Shown here one piece after another: positions 32,760 to 41,348 of a stretch of DNA of 64,000 bases; the first letter of the stretch is position 1; every line of letters starts with the position of its first letter. Both the position numbers and the translations under genes were made by a program. The notes under the pieces are model-generated. The model was not told the DNA's origin and did not search any database. It was given only the letters and a program-made list of their open reading frames with translations. Origin of the DNA: an uncultured Christensenella sp. (GTDB taxonomy: Bacteria > Bacillota > Clostridia > Christensenellales > Borkfalkiaceae); NCBI GenBank assembly GCA_910579525.1, contig CAJTUK010000003.1, positions 124,001 to 188,000 on the forward strand. The letters run 5' to 3'.

Positions 32760-34805
32760 TTACTTTTTAATTATCTTTTCGGCGATTTGAGGAGGAACCT
32801 CTTCATATCTCAACAATTCGGTTGAAAATTTCCCCTGTCCGCGGGTTAGCCCGCGCAAATCGGTCGCGTACTTGGTTATTTCCGAAAGGGGGACTTCCGC
32901 TGTTACCGTTGTAACGTTTCCCTCTGTCGTGCTCTCCGAAATCCGCCCTCTGCGTTTGGATATATCGCCCATAACGCCTCCCAAATACTCGCCGGAAACG
33001 GCTACTTTAAGTTTCATTACGGGTTCGAGCAAAACGGGATTTGCGTTTTTGATTCCCTCTTTAAATGCGAGCGCCGCCGCGGCTTTAAAGGCCATTTCTG
33101 AAGAATCCACGTCGTGATAGCTTCCGTCGTATAAAACGGCTTTAACTCCTACCACGGGGTAATCGGCAAGCACCCCGCGGGAGAGGCACTCTCTCAAACC
33201 CTTTTCAACTGCTGGTATATACTGTTTGGGCACCGCGCCGCCGACCACTTCGTCGCCGAAAACAAAATCTTCTTCGCACGGCTCGAAGCGCACCTTGCAA
33301 TGCCCGTATTGCCCGTGTCCGCCCGATTGCTTTTTATATTTTCCTTCGGCGTTCGCAACCGTTCTTATAGTTTCGCGGTAAGGGATTTTCGGTTCCGAAA
33401 GCCGTACTTCGATGCCGTAACGCGCTTTAAGTTTTTTTGCCAAAACTTCCAGATGAACTTCGCCTTGTCCGCTTATTACAAGTTCGCCGGTATCCGCGCG
33501 CTTTTCAACGGAAAAAGTGTAGTCCTCTTCGCGCATTTTATTAAAACCGGCAAACATCTTATCTTCGTCGCCCTTGTTTACGGTCGTAACCGCAAGCGAG
33601 AGGGCGGGGCGGGGGAAGCGTATGGGGTCGAACTGTAAATCCGTACCCAAAGCGCAAAGCGTGTGATTGGTGTCGGTGGAGGCGAGCTTATTCACCGCGC
33701 CTATATCTCCCGCGGTAAGTTCGGGCACAAGCTCGGCTTTTTTACCCTTTAAAATATAAATCTGACCTATGCGTTCTTCCGTTTTTGTGTTTGAGTTATA
33801 AACTGTTTCGCCCGCTTTTAACCTGCCGCGGAAAACTTTTATATAATTCATTTTGCCGGAATACGGGTCGTAAACCGTCTTAAAGACCTGCGCGGCAAAA
33901 GGTCCGTCCTCTTCGCACTGCACGTTTACTATTTCGTCGGCGGCGATGTCGGTTGCAAGCGAATTTTTGCGCTCGTTGGCTGTTGGCATATAGCGCACTA
34001 TTTCGTCCAAAAGGTTTATAACGCCTCGGTTTTGCAGCGCGCTGCCGGACATTACGGGTATAACGCCGCCCGCTGCTATGCCTTTGCGTATTCCGTGAAC
34101 GGAGTCCTCTTTCGAGAGCCTGCCTTCTTCGAAATATTTATCGAGAAGTAATTCGTCGTTTTCTGCGGCGGTTTCCATAAGGCTCGCCTGCATATCTTCC
34201 ATATACTTTTTAAGCTCGTCGGGTACGGGTACTTCCTGCGGACCCTGCGTAGAGAATTTATACGCCTTTTCCTGTATGGCGTTTACGTAACCTGTCATCT
34301 TCCCATCCGCTATTATAGGGATTTGAATGGGTGCGAGTTTGCCTGCGTACTTTTCGCGCAGGGCGTTTACGGTGCCGGCGTAATCGGCGTTGGCTTTATC
34401 CATGCCGTTTATAAAAATAATAAGCGGTTTGCCCAGTTTCAGGCAATATTCAACCACGCTCTCCGCGCCTATGGGGAGAACGCCGTTCGCGCCTATTACC
34501 AGAACGGCCGCGCCGCACGCGGCAAGCCCCTCGTGCCGTTCGCCTTCGAAGTCGTAAAACCCCGGTAAATCCAAAAGGTTTATTTTAACGCCCTTCCAAA
34601 AAAGGCACGCAACCGAAGTATAAATCGAAAGCTGTTTGCTCTTTTCAAGTTCGTCGTAGTCGGAAACCGTGGTGCCGTCTTCCACTTTTCCCATGCGGTC
34701 TATAACGCCGCCGTTAAAAAGCATCGCCTCGCAAAGAGTGGTTTTTCCCTCTCCGCTGTGCCCTATGATAGCAACGTTTCTAATTTCTTTTGCCGTAATG
34801 TTCAT
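32760..34805 (-). CDS. EF-G-like translation factor GTPase (EF-G2 type)
   Basis: 681 residues with all five EF-G domains. G1 is GHSGEGKT (15-22) rather than AHIDAGKT, G3 DLPGFYDF, and G4 NGMDK where EF-G has NKMD. Domain IV ends with the GDISKRRGRI and TTEGN block. These differences place it in the EF-G-like paralogue family, not the housekeeping FusA of the str operon, which is absent from this window. Ribosome recycling, translocation under stress or an uncharacterised role are possible. It has AAGGGG before ATG and its own promoter-like TATAAT. Confidence 0.85.
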   Translation of the reverse strand: MNITAKEIRNVAIIGHSGEGKTTLCEAMLFNGGVIDRMGKVEDGTTVSDYDELEKSKQLSIYTSVACLFWKGVKINLLDLPGFYDFEGERHEGLAACGAAVLVIGANGVLPIGAESVVEYCLKLGKPLIIFINGMDKANADYAGTVNALREKYAGKLAPIQIPIIADGKMTGYVNAIQEKAYKFSTQGPQEVPVPDELKKYMEDMQASLMETAAENDELLLDKYFEEGRLSKEDSVHGIRKGIAAGGVIPVMSGSALQNRGVINLLDEIVRYMPTANERKNSLATDIAADEIVNVQCEEDGPFAAQVFKTVYDPYSGKMNYIKVFRGRLKAGETVYNSNTKTEERIGQIYILKGKKAELVPELTAGDIGAVNKLASTDTNHTLCALGTDLQFDPIRFPRPALSLAVTTVNKGDEDKMFAGFNKMREEDYTFSVEKRADTGELVISGQGEVHLEVLAKKLKARYGIEVRLSEPKIPYRETIRTVANAEGKYKKQSGGHGQYGHCKVRFEPCEEDFVFGDEVVGGAVPKQYIPAVEKGLRECLSRGVLADYPVVGVKAVLYDGSYHDVDSSEMAFKAAAALAFKEGIKNANPVLLEPVMKLKVAVSGEYLGGVMGDISKRRGRISESTTEGNVTTVTAEVPLSEITKYATDLRGLTRGQGKFSTELLRYEEVPPQIAEKIIKK

Positions 34806-35356
34806 TTTTCAGCCCCTTATTCCGCCCTAAACGGCGGTTATTATAACTATTATAAATGAAACGCGCAATAATTTCAATACCCGTCTTGAATTTTGTTTAT
34901 ATAAAAAAATCCTTTCGCCCCGTCAAAGCGGAGGGGTATTTTCTAAACCTGACAAATGCGCGGGATCGGTTTCGGGTATAGAGCATAAGCAGGTAAGTTT
35001 TTATTGTTGTCAGGCGTGATAGCCGGTTGCAAAAAATCTCAAACGACTCGTGCAAAAAATTATTGAAATATTTTACGTGTAGTCCGCCAATTTATTAAAA
35101 AAGTTAAATATTAACATTAATTTGTGTTAAAAAATTACAAAAAATTTGTTATATTTCATTTTTAAAAGGGGTATAAAAAAATATAATACCTGTTTTTTGC
35201 GGATTTTATCATACAATAAAAGCCGTCCAAAAGGTGGTTTTTGCAATATATGGGCGTTTTTGTTCAGTGATTGCCCAAATATTGAAAAAACGGCCGAAAA
35301 CGAGCCGAAACAGCATAAAAACGGGCAAAAAGGCTTAAAAAAGCGCGTTTAATCCG
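34806..35356. other. Non-coding gap upstream of the S10 operon
   Basis: About 550 bp with no credible gene. Notable pieces are an 8-bp inverted repeat CCTGACAA / TTGTCAGG (34948-34955 with 35007-35014) enclosing 51 nt of GC-richer sequence, and long A/T-rich stretches after 35090. A 68-codon frame at 35146 starts with TTG, has no ribosome site and looks random. A structured RNA around 34945-35020 is possible but unproven. Confidence 0.4.
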
Positions 35357-35385
35357 TTGACAATTAATTTCGGGTATTATATAAT
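35357..35385 (+). promoter_or_regulatory. Consensus promoter of the S10 ribosomal operon
   Basis: TTGACA, 17-bp spacer, TATAAT: a perfect sigma-A consensus, 240 bp before rpsJ, as expected for a highly expressed operon. Confidence 0.88.
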
Positions 35386-35391
35386 AGACAA

Positions 35392-35624
35392 GCGCGTCAA
35401 AAAGATGTGTATGGAATGAGGGGCAAAGTTACTGAAATTCGGCGCAAAAAAGCTCACGCCGCAGATAATTTGCTCTGACAAATGTGGGGGCTTCGACCCC
35501 TGCGACTAACCGTGGCTTAACAAATTACGCCGCTTTGCGGTGTTTTTTAACGGAAAAGGCGCGATACACACGGTTAAGTTGACGCGAAAGTTTACATTTT
35601 TTTGTTAGTATAAAGGAGTTAACA
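35392..35624 (+). promoter_or_regulatory. S10 operon leader with attenuator-like hairpins
   Basis: Leader RNA of about 230 nt. It holds GGGG-CTTCGA-CCCC (about 35486-35502) and a terminator-like ACGCCGC-TTT-GCGGTGT with TTTTTT (35527-35549). A second weak promoter (TTGACG at 35578, TAGTAT near 35606) could bypass it. The arrangement suggests L4-type autogenous attenuation, inferred from position. Confidence 0.5.
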
Positions 35625-35924
35625 ATGGCAGGACAGAAAATCAGAATCAAACTCGCGGCTTACGATCACGAACTCGTCGACCTTGCGGCGGCGCGTATCG
35701 TTGAAACGATGAAGAAGAGCGGCGCTAAAATTTCGGGACCTATTCCCCTTCCCACCGAAAAGGAAATAGTAACCATTTTGCGTTCCCCTCACAAGTACAA
35801 GGATAGCCGCGAGCAGTTCGAACAGAGAACGTATAAAAGAATTATCGATATCTACACCCCCAACGCAAAGTTGCTCGATACCGTGCACCTTCCCGCAGGC
35901 GTAGACATCAAAATCAAACTTTAA
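35625..35924 (+). CDS. rpsJ: Ribosomal protein uS10
   Basis: 99 residues with no insertions. IRIKLAAYDHELVDLAAARIV and PTEKEIVTILRSPHKYKDSREQFEQRTYKR are canonical. Small-subunit head protein; as NusE it also joins antitermination complexes. AAGGAG before ATG. First gene of the S10 cluster, 119 bp before rplC, a wider gap than in the rest of the operon. Confidence 0.98.
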   Translation: MAGQKIRIKLAAYDHELVDLAAARIVETMKKSGAKISGPIPLPTEKEIVTILRSPHKYKDSREQFEQRTYKRIIDIYTPNAKLLDTVHLPAGVDIKIKL

Positions 35925-36043
35925 CGTCACCTATTATATAATAAGCCAATATAGATACTCTACGTAAAGCAGACGACGGCAAAAACGGCGGGACGGCGGA
36001 GCGCGGTATCTGAAAATAAATTTTTATAAGGAGAACTTTATCA

Positions 36044-36673
36044 ATGAATAAAGCAATCATCGGCCGTAAAGCGGGAATGACCCAGATATTTACGGCAGAG
36101 GGCAAGGTTATCCCCGTAACCGTTATCGAAGCGGGTCCCTGCCCCGTAGTGCAAATCAAAACCGTTGAAAAGGACGGCTACGCCGCGTTGAAACTCGGTT
36201 TTGACGAGGCGAAAGAAAAGAACCTCACCAAGCCCGAACTCGGACAGTTTAAAAAGGCGAACGTTAAGCCCTGCAAAGTGCTCAAAGAATTCCGCCTCGA
36301 AAACACCGCTTCTTACGAAGTGGGCGCCGAAATAAAAGCCGACGTGTTTACCGCGGGCGACAGGGTAGACGTTCACGGCGTTTCCAAAGGTCACGGTTAC
36401 AGCGGCGTCATCAAAAGATGGAACCAGCACCGCCTTAAAGAAACCCACGGCGTTGGCCCCGTGCACAGAGAACCCGGTTCCATGGGCGCGAACAGCTCGC
36501 CTTCGCGCGTGTTTAAAAACAAGCGTCTTGCCGGTCAGTACGGTGTTGAGAACGTAACCGTTCAAAACCTCGAAATCGTAAGGGTAGACGTCGAAAGAAA
36601 CTGTTTGCTTATAAAAGGTTCGGTTCCCGGACCCAACGGTGCAGTCGTTACCATTAACGACTCCGTTAAATAA
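36044..36673 (+). CDS. rplC: Ribosomal protein uL3
   Basis: 209 residues. GRKAGMTQIFTAEGKVIPVTVIEAGPC at the N-terminus, then the conserved loop GVGPVHREPGSMGANSSPSRVFKNKRLAGQYG that reaches the peptidyl-transferase region. The 119-bp gap before it has a palindrome-like TATTATATAATA near 35930 that may be a weak internal promoter. Confidence 0.98.
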   Translation: MNKAIIGRKAGMTQIFTAEGKVIPVTVIEAGPCPVVQIKTVEKDGYAALKLGFDEAKEKNLTKPELGQFKKANVKPCKVLKEFRLENTASYEVGAEIKADVFTAGDRVDVHGVSKGHGYSGVIKRWNQHRLKETHGVGPVHREPGSMGANSSPSRVFKNKRLAGQYGVENVTVQNLEIVRVDVERNCLLIKGSVPGPNGAVVTINDSVK

Positions 36674-36684
36674 GGAGGTCGAAG

Positions 36685-37311
36685 ATGCCTAGTATTAAAG
36701 TGTATAAGATGGACGGCTCGGAAGCGGGCACCATGAAATTAAACGAGAAAGTGTTCGGCGTCGAATACAACGAGCCCCTCATTCATCAGGCTGTTGTAAC
36801 CCGTCTCGCAAACGAAAGACAGGGCACGAAATCCACGCTCACCCGTACGGAAGTAAGGGGCGGCGGCAGAAAGCCTTGGAGACAGAAGGGTACGGGTAAC
36901 GCGCGTCAGGGCTCTATTAGGGCTCCCCAGTGGGTTAAGGGCGGCGTGGTATTCGCTCCCAAGAGCCGCGATTTCTCGAAAGATATGAACAAAAAAGCCA
37001 AAGTGGCGGCGCTTCTTTCCGCGCTCTCTAAAAAAGTTGCCGACGGCGAATTCGTAGTCGTGGACAAACTTGAAGTAAAAGAGGGCAAAACCAAGGAAAT
37101 GGCTGCGTTCAAAGCCGCTTTAAAGCTCGATAAAACCGCGGTTATCGTTATGGATAACGACGACGAAAAGGTAATCCTCGCAGCGAGAAACATTCAGGAG
37201 CTTTCCACTCTTCCCGTAGCGCAGATATCCACTTACGAAGTGGTTGCAAACGCAAAAGTCGTAATTACGAAAGCCGCCGTTAAGAAAATAGAGGAGGTCT
37301 ACGGAGAATAA
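36685..37311 (+). CDS. rplD: Ribosomal protein uL4
   Basis: 208 residues. RQGTKSTLTRTEVRGGGRKPWRQKGTGNARQGSIRAPQW is the exit-tunnel loop; SALSKKVADGEFVVVDKL follows. Possible autogenous regulator of the S10 operon. Overlaps rplW by one base (TAATG). Confidence 0.98.
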   Translation: MPSIKVYKMDGSEAGTMKLNEKVFGVEYNEPLIHQAVVTRLANERQGTKSTLTRTEVRGGGRKPWRQKGTGNARQGSIRAPQWVKGGVVFAPKSRDFSKDMNKKAKVAALLSALSKKVADGEFVVVDKLEVKEGKTKEMAAFKAALKLDKTAVIVMDNDDEKVILAARNIQELSTLPVAQISTYEVVANAKVVITKAAVKKIEEVYGE

Positions 37312-37601
37312 TGTTTGCCGAAGATATAATTTTGAAACCTCTCCTCACGGAAAAAGGTTATGACGGAATCGCGGATAAAAAATATACGTTCGTAGTTAAA
37401 AAATCCGCTAACAAAACGCAGATAAAGGCAGCTGTGGAAAAACTCTTCGACGTAAAAGTCGCAAGCGTAAACACCGTAAACTGCCGCGGTAAAAAGAAGA
37501 GAATGGGCAGAAGCGAAGGCTTTACGCCCAACTATAAGAAGGCAATCGTACAGCTTACGGCTGATTCTAAAGCGATTGAGTACTTCAACTCGCTGTCGTA
37601 A
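37311..37601 (+). CDS. rplW: Ribosomal protein uL23
   Basis: 96 residues, standard. KPLLTEKGYDGIADKKYTFVVKKSANKTQIKAAVEKLF is family-typical. It sits at the tunnel exit and docks trigger factor, SRP and SecY. Coupled to rplD by the one-base overlap. Confidence 0.98.
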   Translation: MFAEDIILKPLLTEKGYDGIADKKYTFVVKKSANKTQIKAAVEKLFDVKVASVNTVNCRGKKKRMGRSEGFTPNYKKAIVQLTADSKAIEYFNSLS

Positions 37602-37612
37602 GGAGGAAAAAA

Positions 37613-38440
37613 ATGGCTATCAAGAGATATAAACCTACTTCCCCCGCCCGCCGTTTTATGACGGTCAACGCCAATACCGACCTTACGGAAGGCAAGCCCG
37701 AAAGAAGTCTTTTGCACGATAAGCGCAAGACGGGCGGCAGAAACAATCAAGGTAAAATTTCCGTTCGCCACATTGGCGGAGGAAACCGCATCAAATACAG
37801 AATTATAGATTTCAAGCGCAATAAAGACGGCGTTCCCGCAACGGTTAAGTCCATTCAGTACGATCCCAACCGTTCGGCTCACATCGCGCTTCTCGCTTAC
37901 GCCGACGGCGAAAAGAGATACATTCTCGCGCCCGTTGGTCTTACGGTAGGCGACAAGGTACTGTCCGGCGCAGGCGCGGATATCAAATCGGGCAACGCTT
38001 TGTGCCTTTCCGATATCCCCGTAGGTACCGTAGTCCACGCAATCGAGCTTCAGCCCGGCAGGGGCGCGCAAATCGCGCGTTCGGCAGGCATTTCCGCCCA
38101 GATAATGGCAAAAGAAGGCGCTTACGCAACTATAAAGATGCCTTCCGGCGAAATGAGACTCGTTTCTTTGAAGTGTAAGGCAACCGTAGGTCAGGTAGGC
38201 AACCTCGAGCACGAAATCGTGCGCGTAGGTAAAGCGGGTAAAACGAGACACCTCGGAATCCGTCCCACCGTCCGCGGTTCGGTCATGAACCCCAACGACC
38301 ACCCTCACGGCGGCGGCGAAGGAAAGAGCCCCGTAGGACACGCCGGTCCTATGACCCCTTGGGGCAAGCCCGCTCTCGGATACAAGACGAGAAAGAAGAA
38401 AAATCCCACTTCGAAGTTCATTTTGAAGAGAATCAATTAA
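37613..38440 (+). CDS. rplB: Ribosomal protein uL2
   Basis: 275 residues. SLLHDKRKTGGRNNQGKISVRHIGGGNR and the C-terminal catalytic-centre block GSVMNPNDHPHGGGEGKSPVGHAGPMTPWGK with the conserved His are present. Primary 23S binder required for peptidyl transfer. Confidence 0.99.
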   Translation: MAIKRYKPTSPARRFMTVNANTDLTEGKPERSLLHDKRKTGGRNNQGKISVRHIGGGNRIKYRIIDFKRNKDGVPATVKSIQYDPNRSAHIALLAYADGEKRYILAPVGLTVGDKVLSGAGADIKSGNALCLSDIPVGTVVHAIELQPGRGAQIARSAGISAQIMAKEGAYATIKMPSGEMRLVSLKCKATVGQVGNLEHEIVRVGKAGKTRHLGIRPTVRGSVMNPNDHPHGGGEGKSPVGHAGPMTPWGKPALGYKTRKKKNPTSKFILKRIN

Positions 38441-38453
38441 GGAGGAATAGAAA

Positions 38454-38726
38454 ATGTCAAGAAGCATTAAGAAAGGACCTTACGCCGAAGAAAGGCTCAT
38501 GTCGAGAATACTTGCCATGAACGAAGCAGGCGAGAAGAAGGTTGTTAAAACTTGGTCGCGCGCGACTACTATATTCCCCCAGTTCGTAGGTCACACCATT
38601 GCGGTCTACGACGGAAGAAAGCACGTTCCCGTGTACGTAACCGAAGATATGGTAGGTTGCAAACTCGGCGAATTCGCTCCTACGAGAACGTTCAAAGGAC
38701 ACGCGGCTAAAACCGCCAAGAAGTAA
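38454..38726 (+). CDS. rpsS: Ribosomal protein uS19
   Basis: 90 residues. SRSIKKGPYAEERLMSRI at the N-terminus and FVGHTIAVYDGRKHVPVYVTEDMVG are diagnostic. Pairs with S13 in the small-subunit head. Confidence 0.98.
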   Translation: MSRSIKKGPYAEERLMSRILAMNEAGEKKVVKTWSRATTIFPQFVGHTIAVYDGRKHVPVYVTEDMVGCKLGEFAPTRTFKGHAAKTAKK

Positions 38727-38737
38727 GGAGTTGCGAT

Positions 38738-39127
38738 ATGGCTAAAAATATGAGATTAAAACAGGAAAGAATAGAGGCGAATAAGGACACCCGTCCTTAC
38801 GCAACCGCCAAATATTTGAGAATTTCCCCCTACAAAATCAGAACCGTGCTCGCGCTTATCCGCGGTAAGTCGGTTGATGAAGCTGCGGGAATCCTCACCT
38901 ATTGCAACAAGGGCGGCAGCGACGAAGTTAAAAAGGTTCTTTTGTCCGCGGCGGCTAACGCAGAACACAATCAGGGTATGGACAGAAGCGATTTGTACGT
39001 TTCCGAAGCATTCGCAAACGGCGGACCCCACCTCAAGAGAATGCAGCCCGTTTCAAAGGGTCGCGGCCACGCGATTTTGAAGAGAACCAGCCACGTCACG
39101 GTTATACTCGACGCGAAGAAGGTATAA
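38738..39127 (+). CDS. rplV: Ribosomal protein uL22
   Basis: 129 residues, slightly longer than the usual 110-115 through an N-terminal extension (MAKNMRLKQERIEANKDT). YLRISPYKIRTVLALIRGKSVDEA and the tunnel loop KRMQPVSKGRGHAILKRTSHVTV are conserved. Confidence 0.98.
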   Translation: MAKNMRLKQERIEANKDTRPYATAKYLRISPYKIRTVLALIRGKSVDEAAGILTYCNKGGSDEVKKVLLSAAANAEHNQGMDRSDLYVSEAFANGGPHLKRMQPVSKGRGHAILKRTSHVTVILDAKKV

Positions 39128-39137
39128 GGAGAGAGTT

Positions 39138-39809
39138 ATGGGACAGAAAGTTAATCCTCACGGTTTAAGAGTCGGCGTAATTTCCGCTTGGGACACTCAA
39201 TGGTACGCAGATAAGAAAAATTTCGGCGCGTATATCAAAGAGGACAGCGAGATCCGTACTTTCCTCAAAAAGAAGTACTACGACGCGGCAATCAGCAAAA
39301 TCACTATAATAAGAGCGGCCAACAAAATCGAAATAGGCATATACACGGGACGCCCCGGCGTGCTTATCGGTAAAGCGGGCGCAGAAATCGAAGTAATCAA
39401 AAAAGACCTTTCCAAACTTACGAAAGGCAAAACCATAGTTATCAACGTCAAAAAGGTCGAAAAAATCGATCAGGACGCACAGCTCGTAGCCGAGGCGGTT
39501 GCAGCGCAGCTCGAAAAACGCGTTTCTTACAGAAGAGCGGTTAAGCAGCAGATCGCAAAAGTTGCCAAGGCAGGCGTTAAGGGCGTTAAGATAACGGTAA
39601 GCGGACGTCTCGACGGGCGCGAAATCGCGGGCACCGAAAGCTATCACGACGGTTCGATTCCCCTTCAGACTATCCGCGCGGATATCGACTACGGCTTTGC
39701 GGAAGCGCACACCACGTTCGGCGTGCTTGGCGTAAAGTGCTGGATTTACAAGGGTGAAGTGCTCGACACGGCAAAACGCCTTATAATATCCGAGGGAGGC
39801 GAAGAGTAA
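39138..39809 (+). CDS. rpsC: Ribosomal protein uS3
   Basis: 223 residues. GQKVNPHGLRVGVISAWDTQWYA, KH domain with GRPGVLIGKAGAEIEVIKKDL, and the C-terminal GVKCWIYKGEVLD. Forms the mRNA entry channel with S4 and S5. Confidence 0.99.
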   Translation: MGQKVNPHGLRVGVISAWDTQWYADKKNFGAYIKEDSEIRTFLKKKYYDAAISKITIIRAANKIEIGIYTGRPGVLIGKAGAEIEVIKKDLSKLTKGKTIVINVKKVEKIDQDAQLVAEAVAAQLEKRVSYRRAVKQQIAKVAKAGVKGVKITVSGRLDGREIAGTESYHDGSIPLQTIRADIDYGFAEAHTTFGVLGVKCWIYKGEVLDTAKRLIISEGGEE

Positions 39810-39811
39810 TT

Positions 39812-40246
39812 ATGTTAATACCCAAGAGAGTAAAAAGAAGAATGCAGCACCGCGGCAAAATCCACGGCACTGCTCAAAAGGGAAATAAAATAGCGTACGG
39901 CGAGTACGGTCTCGTTGCCGAAGAAGGCGCGAGAATAACTTCCAACCAGATAGAGGCGGCGCGTATCGCAATGACGAGATTCATCAAGCGCGGCGGCAAG
40001 GTCTGGATAGATATTTTTCCGCACAAGCCCATAACCAAGCACCCCGCGGAATCCCGTATGGGTTCCGGTAAAGGTTCGGTAGAATACTGGGTGGCAATAG
40101 TAAAACCCGGCAGAGTTATGTTCGAAATGGCGGGCGTAAACGAGGACATCGCGCGCGAAGCTATGCGCCTTGCGAGCCACAAACTCCCCGTTAAGTGCAA
40201 GTTCGTCAAGAAAGAATCAGAAGGCGGTGAAGCTAATGAAGGCTAA
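39812..40246 (+). CDS. rplP: Ribosomal protein uL16
   Basis: 144 residues. MLIPKRVKRRMQHRGKIHG, ITSNQIEAARIAMTRFIKRGGKVWI and PAESRMGSGKGSVEYWVA are canonical. Its end overlaps the rpmC start by 11 bases. Confidence 0.98.
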   Translation: MLIPKRVKRRMQHRGKIHGTAQKGNKIAYGEYGLVAEEGARITSNQIEAARIAMTRFIKRGGKVWIDIFPHKPITKHPAESRMGSGKGSVEYWVAIVKPGRVMFEMAGVNEDIAREAMRLASHKLPVKCKFVKKESEGGEANEG

Positions 40247-40430
40247 AGAAATAGTTAATTTGAGCGACGAAGAGCTTTTGAAAAAACTTCAGGAGCTTAA
40301 AAGCGAACTCTTTAATCTGCGTTTTCGCCACGCCGGCGGTCAGCTTGAAAACCCCCTTGCGATCAACCTCGTTAAAAAGGATATCGCAAGAGTGAACACC
40401 GTAATCCGCGCAAGGCAGTTAAAGGCGTAA
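40236..40430 (+). CDS. rpmC: Ribosomal protein uL29
   Basis: 64-residue helical protein, from ATG 40236 inside the end of rplP. MKAKEIVNLSDEELLKKLQELKSELFNLRFR is standard, as is LVKKDIARVNTVIRAR. Near the tunnel exit with L23. Confidence 0.97.
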   Translation: MKAKEIVNLSDEELLKKLQELKSELFNLRFRHAGGQLENPLAINLVKKDIARVNTVIRARQLKA

Positions 40431-40443
40431 AGGAGATAAGACA

Positions 40444-40701
40444 ATGGAAAGAACGACGCTTCGTAAAGAGAGAGTCGGGCTTGTTGTTTCCGACAAGATG
40501 GACAAGACGGTAGTAGTCGCAGTAGTCGAAAAGAGCAAACACCCCCTCTATAAAAAGACGATAACCAAAACCACCCGCTTCAAGGCGCACGACGAAAACA
40601 ACGAGTGCGGCGAGGGCGATAAGGTGAGAATAGTAGAAACTCGCAAGCTGTCCAAAGATAAGAACTGGCGCGTTGCGGAAATCATAGAAAAAGCAAAATA
40701 A
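40444..40701 (+). CDS. rpsQ: Ribosomal protein uS17
   Basis: 85 residues, OB fold. GLVVSDKMDKTVVVAVVEKSKHPLYKK and GDKVRIVETRKLSKDKNWRV are conserved. Followed not by rplN directly but by a 262-bp non-coding insertion. Confidence 0.98.
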   Translation: MERTTLRKERVGLVVSDKMDKTVVVAVVEKSKHPLYKKTITKTTRFKAHDENNECGEGDKVRIVETRKLSKDKNWRVAEIIEKAK

Positions 40702-40963
40702 TTACAAAATTCATATAAGCAGCGCAATACGGTGTCGCGCTCTGCTCCGCCTCGGTTACGTACCTTATGTACGCGCCCTCGGTGGTGCTCGCGCTCCTTG
40801 TCTTGCTCGCTTCTCTGAATTTTTACGCCTTATATAAGGCGAGGGCATTTAACAAGATTGCTGCTCGGATGCAAAGCAGAGCGGGGCACTCAACTTCGCT
40901 TATGTGCATGCGGCGCAATCCTCTGTGTCAGTTGTAAGTTAAACATAATAGGAGAGATATTAT
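40702..40963. other. Unusual 262-bp palindrome-rich spacer inside the ribosomal operon
   Basis: Neighbouring gaps are 2-15 bp. This one has no gene, promoter or terminator. It carries GCCTTATATAAGGC (40827-40840, perfect), CGTAC-CTTAT-GTACG (near 40756-40770), CCTCGG repeated on both sides of that palindrome, and an outer inverted pair CGCTCTGCT / AGCAGAGCG (about 40737 and 40876). It looks like a non-autonomous palindromic insertion or a processing element. Confidence 0.6.
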
Positions 40964-41332
40964 ATGATACAACCTCAATCGAGGCTCAAAGCCGCAGATA
41001 ACAGCGGCGCAAAAGAGCTTATGTGCATAAAGGTGCTCGGCGGTTCGTTCAGAAAGTTCGCAAATATCGGCGACGTTATCGTTTGCTCGGTAAAAACCGC
41101 GGCGCCCGGCGGTGCGGTTAAAAAGGGCGAAGTAGTTAAAGCCGTAATCGTTCGCACCAAAAAAGGCATCAGACGCGACGACGGAACGTATATCCGTTTC
41201 GACGAAAACGCGGCAGTTATAATAAACACCAACAAAGAACCGCGCGGAACGCGTATCTTCGGACCCATTGCAAGGGAACTTCGTGAAAAGAACTACATGA
41301 AGATTATATCCCTCGCGCCCGAAGTGCTTTAA
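40964..41332 (+). CDS. rplN: Ribosomal protein uL14
   Basis: 122 residues. MIQPQSRLKAADNSGAKELMCIKVLGGS and the C-terminal RIFGPIARELREKNYMKIISLAPEVL are canonical. GGAGAG before ATG; it must be reached by transcription through the upstream spacer. Confidence 0.98.
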   Translation: MIQPQSRLKAADNSGAKELMCIKVLGGSFRKFANIGDVIVCSVKTAAPGGAVKKGEVVKAVIVRTKKGIRRDDGTYIRFDENAAVIINTNKEPRGTRIFGPIARELREKNYMKIISLAPEVL

Positions 41333-41348
41333 TTAAAGGAGAAAAGCT

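Noticed and set aside
32760..34805. Housekeeping EF-G or TetM-type resistance protein
   Set aside because: G1 and G4 motifs differ from both; it fits the EF-G-like paralogue group better.
35146..35352. 68-codon frame upstream of the S10 promoter
   Set aside because: TTG start without a ribosome site in an AT-rich gap; not protein-like.
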